Part shown: in pieces, positions 36,585-42,159 of the stretch
Position numbering within the stretch: the stretch's first letter is position 1
Layout: each line of letters begins with the position of its first letter
From: Anaerolineales bacterium
Lineage (GTDB): Bacteria; Chloroflexota; Anaerolineae; Anaerolineales; Villigracilaceae
Assembly (NCBI GenBank): GCA_021462845.1
Contig: JAJTXU010000011.1
Location: 1-42,159, forward strand
Length of the DNA: 42,159 nucleotides
Direction of reading: 5' to 3'
The notes under the pieces: generated by a model
Database searches by the model: none
The model's input: the letters and a program-made list of their open reading frames with translations, nothing else
What the model was told of the DNA's origin: nothing
Made by a program: the position numbers and the translations under genes

Positions 36585-37462
36585 TCTTCGATGTATTTGC
36601 GTACGAGGAGATCTAATTTTTTACGGGTCTCGACGGGGATCGCATCCTTGCGCGTGATCAGCGCGGTGGCAAGCGCGCGTTCGCAATCGCAGTTGCGTTC
36701 CGCCTTGAATTTCCGCGCGATGATGCGAATCGCATCCTGTGCCAGCAAGGTATTTCGATTTAGGGTTTGAATGACCATCTCTACCGTAACGGGTTCCTCG
36801 CTCACATGCCACACGTCGTAATCTGTAACGTGCGCCATGGTTGCATAGCAAATTTCCGCCTCGCGCGCCAGAAAAACCTCAGGCGACGCGGTCATGCCGA
36901 TGATCGACATGCCCCAGGAGCGGAAAGTATTCGACTCGGCCCGCGTGGAAAAGCGCGGACCTTCGATCGTGATGAATGCCCCTCCCTGGTGAACAACGCC
37001 TCCCGCCTCCCGCGCGGCTGATTCAACATCGGAAGAGAGATCCGCGCAAAAGGGGTCTGCCACGCTGACGTGCGCTACAAACCCCTCGCCAAAGAAAGAC
37101 CGGGGACGCAGGCGCGTATTGTCATACAGTTGATCGGGGATGACAATGTGCCCTGGCGCAAACTCTTCCTTCAACGAACCGCACGCGCTGATGCTGACGA
37201 TCCGTTCCACGCCAAGGGATTTCAACGCATAGATGTTGGCTTGATACGGCACTTCTGTCGGTGTGATGTGATGCCCAATCCCGTGGCGGGCAAGGAACGC
37301 CACCGGAGCGCCTTCAAGCGTCCCGGTGACGATCGGCGCGCTGGTCTTCCCAAACGGCGTGTCGATCACTTGTTCCCGCGCTTGTTGAAGACCGGGAATT
37401 TCATACAAGCCCGAACCGCCGATAACGGCAAGTTTGATGGTATCTGTCATAGTTTCCCTCAT
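36581..37462 (-). CDS. mtnP: S-methyl-5'-thioadenosine phosphorylase family
   Basis: AVIGGSGLYEIPGL, FLARHGIGHHITPTEVPYQANI, TIEGPRFSTRAES, GMTASPEVFLAREAEICYATMAHVTDYD; start may be 37450. Confidence 0.93.
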   Translation of the reverse strand: MRETMTDTIKLAVIGGSGLYEIPGLQQAREQVIDTPFGKTSAPIVTGTLEGAPVAFLARHGIGHHITPTEVPYQANIYALKSLGVERIVSISACGSLKEEFAPGHIVIPDQLYDNTRLRPRSFFGEGFVAHVSVADPFCADLSSDVESAAREAGGVVHQGGAFITIEGPRFSTRAESNTFRSWGMSIIGMTASPEVFLAREAEICYATMAHVTDYDVWHVSEEPVTVEMVIQTLNRNTLLAQDAIRIIARKFKAERNCDCERALATALITRKDAIPVETRKKLDLLVRKYIEE

Positions 37463-37501
37463 TTCCTGCTTAGGTGTATTTTATCCATTTGAATTGCTGC
37501 C

Positions 37502-37665
37502 TTACCCGGAGCGTGCGGGTAAAAAGATAGATTTTTGCAACTTCGCGCATGGTTTAATGAACTTCCAAAATAGGAGTGGCATTGCAAAAATATCCTTTTC
37601 GTCGAGGTTTACCCTTGAAACAGGCATGCTTGCAAGGCTGGAAATGGACAATTGAATGGGTAAAC
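37502..37665. other. Orphan intergenic region with three inverted-repeat pairs
   Basis: 37502-37508/37516-37522, 37531-37540/37582-37591, 37607-37614/37658-37665. Confidence 0.4.
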
Positions 37666-37727
37666 TCTAGCTACGAATATGCCGGCGAGATCAGTCTCGC
37701 GTTACCAGCGTCGTTTCGTGCAGGGAT

Positions 37728-38369
37728 TTAGTAATCAAACTCTTTGACAGACTCGTCTTTCATCAGCATTTCCACAAACTTCTTTTGATTTTTCGGCGAG
37801 CCGATCACCTGCCACGTGCTTGTGATCGCGCTTTCCGTTTTTTGTTGGTGCGATTCGACGGCTTTCAGCGAGCACTCTTCCAGCGCTTGTTGAATCTTCT
37901 CGATCCCTTTTGCGTTTCCAAATCCAATGACCACTTTATACGTGCGCGCTTCGCGGATGCGGTCGATGCGCCGTTCGACCAGAGGAAAGAAAAACAAGAC
38001 GATCAACACAACGCCTGTAGACGCCATCACAAAAGCCAGTTCGCCCGCGCCGATTCCCATGCCCAGCGCGGCGGAGAGCCAGATCGTGGCCGCGGTGGTC
38101 AAACCGCCGATCTTGCCATGCTCGCGAATGATCGCACCCGCGCCCAGAAAGCCGATGCCCGTCACGATGTTTGCGGCGATGCGCGTTTGCGTGTTGCCGG
38201 GGTCGAGGGTCAGCGAAAGGATAGTGAACAACGTCGAGCCGACGGTGATCAAAATGATCGTGCGAAATCCCGCGGCTTTGTCTTGATACTCGCGCTCCGC
38301 GCCGATCAGCCCGCCGACTACAACAGCCATTCCAAGTTTGATAAGGTTATCAGTGAGTATTGGGTCCAT
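37728..38369 (-). CDS. MgtC/SapB family membrane protein
   Basis: LGMAVVVGGLIGAEREYQDKAAGFRTIILITVGSTLFT, IVTGIGFLGAGAII, LTTAATIWLSAALGMGIG. Confidence 0.93.
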   Translation of the reverse strand: MDPILTDNLIKLGMAVVVGGLIGAEREYQDKAAGFRTIILITVGSTLFTILSLTLDPGNTQTRIAANIVTGIGFLGAGAIIREHGKIGGLTTAATIWLSAALGMGIGAGELAFVMASTGVVLIVLFFFPLVERRIDRIREARTYKVVIGFGNAKGIEKIQQALEECSLKAVESHQQKTESAITSTWQVIGSPKNQKKFVEMLMKDESVKEFDY

Positions 38370-38378
38370 GCGCTAATT

Positions 38379-40460
38379 TTACAACAACTCTTTTAATTCC
38401 GCGATTGATGTGACGGGATTTTTGCACACGAATCCCTCGCATACATACGCGGTTGACTTTCCGTTCTTCAGCGGGCGATCCCTCAACAGCGCGGGCGCGT
38501 CGTTCGATGGGGGATAGGCGGACGCGGCGACGATGACGTTCGGTCTGTACGCGGATCGGGCGACTCGAATCAACTCAGACGCCTCTTCGCCGCCCGTTTC
38601 TTCCACGATGGCAACCTGCTTCACCTTCCCCAACGCGAAATCCGCCGCCGACAGCCAGCGCGCGAACGCAGTAGGGTAACGGACCGCCATGCCAACCACA
38701 AGCCCCAGAGATTTTTCCGCGAGGTCGCGGTATTTCCCTTCGTCGGTGAATGCGGCGAGTTTGAGTAACGCCTCGCAGGCCAGCGCGTTGCCTGATGGAG
38801 TGGCATTGTCTTGCGTATCTTTTGGTCTCAACAACAACGCTTCGCCATGTTTCGATGTGTCGAAGAATCCGCCAGCGGGGTCGTTGAACTGTTCGATCAT
38901 TTCATCGGCAAGTTCTTTTGCGGCGGAAAACCATCTGTCGTTGAAATCTGTTTGATAGAGTTCAAGCAACCCCAAAATCAACGCGGCGTAATCTTCGAGG
39001 AAAACCTCGCCTGTCGTTTTCTCGCCGCGCCAACTGTGTTTGAGTTTGCCGTTGGGTCGAAGTCTGCTCAATAGAAAATCCGCGTTACGTGTAGCCAATA
39101 GAGCATATGTGATTTGTAATTCTGTTTCATTAACTGTTCTTGCTGCTTCTGCAATCGTAGCAAGCATAAGACCATTCCAGGATGTGAGTACTTTATCGTC
39201 TGTGCCGGGGCGGACTCGCTTTGCACGGGCGGATAAAAGCCGGGCGTGGCAGTCGGCTAGTTTGGAGGGGACAGTTTGCGAGCTTGCACTGAGCGAAGTC
39301 GAAGTGTCGAGTTTGAAGCGGGCGGCGAGGGAGGCGTCATCCAGCGCGCGTTGTAGGACGGTCTTGCCCTCCCAGTTTCCACGCGCGGTGATTCCGTACG
39401 CCGCTTCAAAAAAATCGGAATCGGTTTTCAACACGGCGCGAATCTCATCGAGAGTCCACACATAAAATTTTCCCTCCTCGTGTTCCGAGTCGGCATCGAG
39501 CGACGAGTAAAATCCGCCGTTGGGGTGAGTCATTTCGCGGGCGATGAAATCGAGCGTTTCGGCGACGATGCGCTTGAAGAACGGATCGCCCGTGATCTGC
39601 CACGCGTGCAAATATGCGCGGGCGAGGAGCGCGTTGTCGTAAAGCATTTTCTCGAAGTGCGGCACGCGCCAGAAGTTGTCTGTGCTGTAACGCGAGAAGC
39701 CGCCGCCGACAACATCATACATCCCGCCGCGCGACATGGCTTGGAGTGCATGAAGAGAGGATTTGAGAATCAGAGAATTCTCCCAATTCTCCGATTCTCG
39801 AACAGCTCTTCTCAGCAAAAACTCAACCGTCATCGGCTGTGGGAATTTCGGCGCGGAACCCCAGCCGCCGTTGCCCCAATCGTAATTATCGAGCAATGAC
39901 TTTGCCGCCGCATCGAGATGTTCTTGCGTGAATGCGGAATCAGATTGAACATTGACGCTGAGCGCTTGCTGTAAATGGTTTGAAACTTCATCGCCAACGC
40001 GCGCGGCTTCACCTTGTTGTTCCTGCCATGTGCGCGCAATGCCAGCCAGCACATCTTTGAATGACGGCATGTTGTACCGCGCCACTGGCGGAAAATACGT
40101 GCCCGCATAAAACGGTTTGAGCTCGGGCGTGAGAAACACCGACATGGGCCAGCCGCCCGACCCCGTCAGCGCGACCGTGGCTTGCATGTAGATCGCGTCG
40201 AGGTCGGGACGCTCTTCACGATCCACTTTGATGTTAATGAAGTGTTCGTTCATGAACGCGGCGGTTTCAACGTCTTCAAACGACTCATGCGCCATCACGT
40301 GGCACCAATGGCACGCGGCATAACCGATACTGAGGAAGATCGGTTTGTTTTCCGATTTTGATTTGTTTATCGCTTGTTTGCCCCAGGGGTACCAATCTAC
40401 GGGGTTGTTTGCATGCTGAAGCAGATAGGGAGAAGCTTCCGAGATAAGATGATTTGGCAT
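38379..40460 (-). CDS. Thioredoxin-domain / DUF255 protein (YyaL/Spata20-like)
   Basis: [44 protein letters not shown]; glycosidase-like C-terminal repeats. Confidence 0.94.
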   Translation of the reverse strand: MPNHLISEASPYLLQHANNPVDWYPWGKQAINKSKSENKPIFLSIGYAACHWCHVMAHESFEDVETAAFMNEHFINIKVDREERPDLDAIYMQATVALTGSGGWPMSVFLTPELKPFYAGTYFPPVARYNMPSFKDVLAGIARTWQEQQGEAARVGDEVSNHLQQALSVNVQSDSAFTQEHLDAAAKSLLDNYDWGNGGWGSAPKFPQPMTVEFLLRRAVRESENWENSLILKSSLHALQAMSRGGMYDVVGGGFSRYSTDNFWRVPHFEKMLYDNALLARAYLHAWQITGDPFFKRIVAETLDFIAREMTHPNGGFYSSLDADSEHEEGKFYVWTLDEIRAVLKTDSDFFEAAYGITARGNWEGKTVLQRALDDASLAARFKLDTSTSLSASSQTVPSKLADCHARLLSARAKRVRPGTDDKVLTSWNGLMLATIAEAARTVNETELQITYALLATRNADFLLSRLRPNGKLKHSWRGEKTTGEVFLEDYAALILGLLELYQTDFNDRWFSAAKELADEMIEQFNDPAGGFFDTSKHGEALLLRPKDTQDNATPSGNALACEALLKLAAFTDEGKYRDLAEKSLGLVVGMAVRYPTAFARWLSAADFALGKVKQVAIVEETGGEEASELIRVARSAYRPNVIVAASAYPPSNDAPALLRDRPLKNGKSTAYVCEGFVCKNPVTSIAELKELL
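39271..39310. repeat. Interspersed repeat inserted in frame in the DUF255 CDS
   Basis: gcgagcttgcactgagcgaagtcgaagtgtcga text; encodes the low-complexity stretch [13 protein letters not shown]. Confidence 0.45.
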
Positions 40461-40529
40461 GAGATACCTTTATGGTTAATGGAAAATAGTTGATGTGGAT
40501 TATAGTCCATGCCAATTTCCTATAGAAAC

Positions 40530-40559
40530 AACACGGCGCTCCATTTGGAGCGCCGTGTT
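40530..40559. terminator. Terminator hairpin downstream of the surface protein
   Basis: AACACGGCGCTCC / GGAGCGCCGTGTT perfect 13-bp stem, ATTT loop. Confidence 0.8.
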
Positions 40560-40568
40560 CGATTAGGA

Positions 40569-42159
40569 TTACCGTTCAACACTTACCAGTACTGCCCGTA
40601 TCATCAAACGTTTTTTATAGGTGTTGGTCTTGGCGTCGTACTCTTTACAGGTGAGCAATGTGATCCACGCCTTCTCTTCGTGCTTCATGACAGACGCATC
40701 GTTCGGTTTGACCACTTCACTGCCGCGCACTTCGTAGGTGAATTCTGCGCCGTACGCATGGATGATGATCTTGTCGCCGTATTTGAGTTTGCTCAAATTG
40801 AAGAACGGACCCGGCAAGCCGTTGTATCCGTAGACGTGTCCCGTCAGCACGCTGTTACCGTTCCAGGATGGGAACGCGCTTCCTTCCAGCCACCCAGCCT
40901 GATTCTCCAGCCAGGATACGTTCCACTCCCCGTTCTTGAGCGGCACTCCCACGATCGGCATTTTGATGTCAAGCGATGGAATCTCTACGAACAGCCCATC
41001 GGTCTGAGTATATTGTACGGGTGCGATGTTACTCATATCCGTCTTTACGAATGGGGCAAAGCCGGTGTTGGGCAGGTCGTTGGGGAGTCGGCCGTTAATA
41101 TTCACCGTAGCCGACACGCTATACACGTTCACGGCATCCAGCGGATCGTACCAACGTTCTGTCGATTCGACGTTGTGAACGCTCAACTGGACCGGCAACC
41201 CGCCGACACCCGGATCGATCGGCAGGGAAGTCCAGGCAACCGAACCGGTGTTCGCGGCTGGCGCGCTTAACAGGCGGGCATCAAAAGTAATGGTAGATGT
41301 TGCGCCCAACGGGAATACATCCCATTGGAATATCAGGTTAGACGTTGCCCCCGGATAGGCAGGCGCCGCTGGAGTGGTAGGCGCAAGCCCGGCGTAGACT
41401 ACCGATCCCGGCACATATTCGAGCGAAGACGGCAGGATATCGGTCACTATTACATCAAAGGCATCGGTTGTGCTTTGGATGGTGTGCTCGATTGACAGCG
41501 TGAACCGAATCGTTGACCCTACGATCACATTGCTGGAAGGTGTTGCGGTTTTATCAATGGTCAGGTCCGGTTCCAAGATTCGCACATTTGGAGCGCTGGT
41601 GGTGAATGAGCCGCCTGTCCACGCCCAAGTGACGCTGTTATTCAAGGTGTCGCCATCCTGATTCTCGATCACATCGAGAACAATGGCGCGATAGCGGACC
41701 AACAGGGTTGAGGGAGTCGCTTGTGCGGCTATATTGCCAATGGTGAAAACTACCTGCCTGCCCGGGTTTGCCGGGTTTGTTGGCGGGTCGCCCGGATCGG
41801 TGATCGAGGATACGGTGACAGCCGGGCAAACGGTTCCGGTTTGGTCCACTCCAGCCACTTCCACATACAGGCAGTCCACGAAGGCGAGTCCCTTATCCAT
41901 TTGGTCGGTAAGCGTGACGTTTGCCAACGGTGTTCCGACGGGCAGGTTGATCGTTACTTCGTAGGTGACGATCTCGCCAATAGCCACATCCGTTCCGGCT
42001 GTGAACGCTTCGCTTGTAGAGGCAATGGATTTGACAAAACCACCGCTATTGCCAACAAATCCGAAGTCCACGGTGGGATCGTAGGTGGTGCCGGTGGCAT
42101 CTGTGACGGTGTTGTTGGTCGCTGCGCCCGCATTGCCGGGGTTGAGCGTAACGGCATTG
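40569..42159 (-). CDS. Large surface protein (SdrD/DUF11-type repeats) with a C-terminal sortase-like domain; N-terminus outside the window
   Basis: Frame open to window edge (...TTYDPTVDFGFVGNSGG); DUF11-like repeats (PDLTIDKTATPSSNVIVGSTIRFTLSIEH); C-terminus LTGHVYG...ITLLTCKEYDAKTNTYKKRLMIRAVLV with His, TLxTC-like Cys and Arg. Confidence 0.82.
   Translation of the reverse strand, partial: NAVTLNPGNAGAATNNTVTDATGTTYDPTVDFGFVGNSGGFVKSIASTSEAFTAGTDVAIGEIVTYEVTINLPVGTPLANVTLTDQMDKGLAFVDCLYVEVAGVDQTGTVCPAVTVSSITDPGDPPTNPANPGRQVVFTIGNIAAQATPSTLLVRYRAIVLDVIENQDGDTLNNSVTWAWTGGSFTTSAPNVRILEPDLTIDKTATPSSNVIVGSTIRFTLSIEHTIQSTTDAFDVIVTDILPSSLEYVPGSVVYAGLAPTTPAAPAYPGATSNLIFQWDVFPLGATSTITFDARLLSAPAANTGSVAWTSLPIDPGVGGLPVQLSVHNVESTERWYDPLDAVNVYSVSATVNINGRLPNDLPNTGFAPFVKTDMSNIAPVQYTQTDGLFVEIPSLDIKMPIVGVPLKNGEWNVSWLENQAGWLEGSAFPSWNGNSVLTGHVYGYNGLPGPFFNLSKLKYGDKIIIHAYGAEFTYEVRGSEVVKPNDASVMKHEEKAWITLLTCKEYDAKTNTYKKRLMIRAVLVSVER

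Noticed and set aside
1-42159. CRISPR array, prophage or complete insertion sequence
   Set aside because: No regularly spaced direct repeats, cas, phage structural or transposase genes were recognised; only small palindromic repeats.

Overview
The window is a 42 kb stretch of bacterial chromosome. Gene content and style suggest Chloroflexota/Anaerolineae, which is inference only. It is mostly housekeeping genes: alr, lspA, rluD-like, threonine aldolase, PNP, ftsK, lgt, tyrS, mtnP, a SEDS protein and three tRNAs. Several less ordinary features stand out. (1) A six-gene sulfur-carrier-type cysteine operon (cysM-like, JAMM protease, TusA, DsrE2-like, CysO/MoaD-like, MoeZ-like with rhodanese) is preceded by a sigma70-like promoter, a 14-aa leader peptide with two Cys codons (MKTLNYCLCLRRGS), and mutually exclusive hairpins ending in a terminator-like structure. 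This looks like a cysteine-responsive transcription attenuator. (2) A second leader peptide, MSDFSRSEKPYYYRHP, with three consecutive Tyr codons and a following terminator, lies directly upstream of tyrS and looks leaderless. (3) The CysO-like carrier has a 15-aa tail after its diglycine that is encoded by a palindromic repeat. (4) There are several unusual fusions: a SEDS protein with a transpeptidase-like domain lacking the catalytic motifs, an ABC-2 permease with SpoIIM, and a surface repeat protein ending in a sortase-like domain. Many palindromic interspersed repeats are present, including a triple hairpin and two in-frame insertions into coding sequence. All homology calls are by eye from translated motifs; no searches or folding computations were run.
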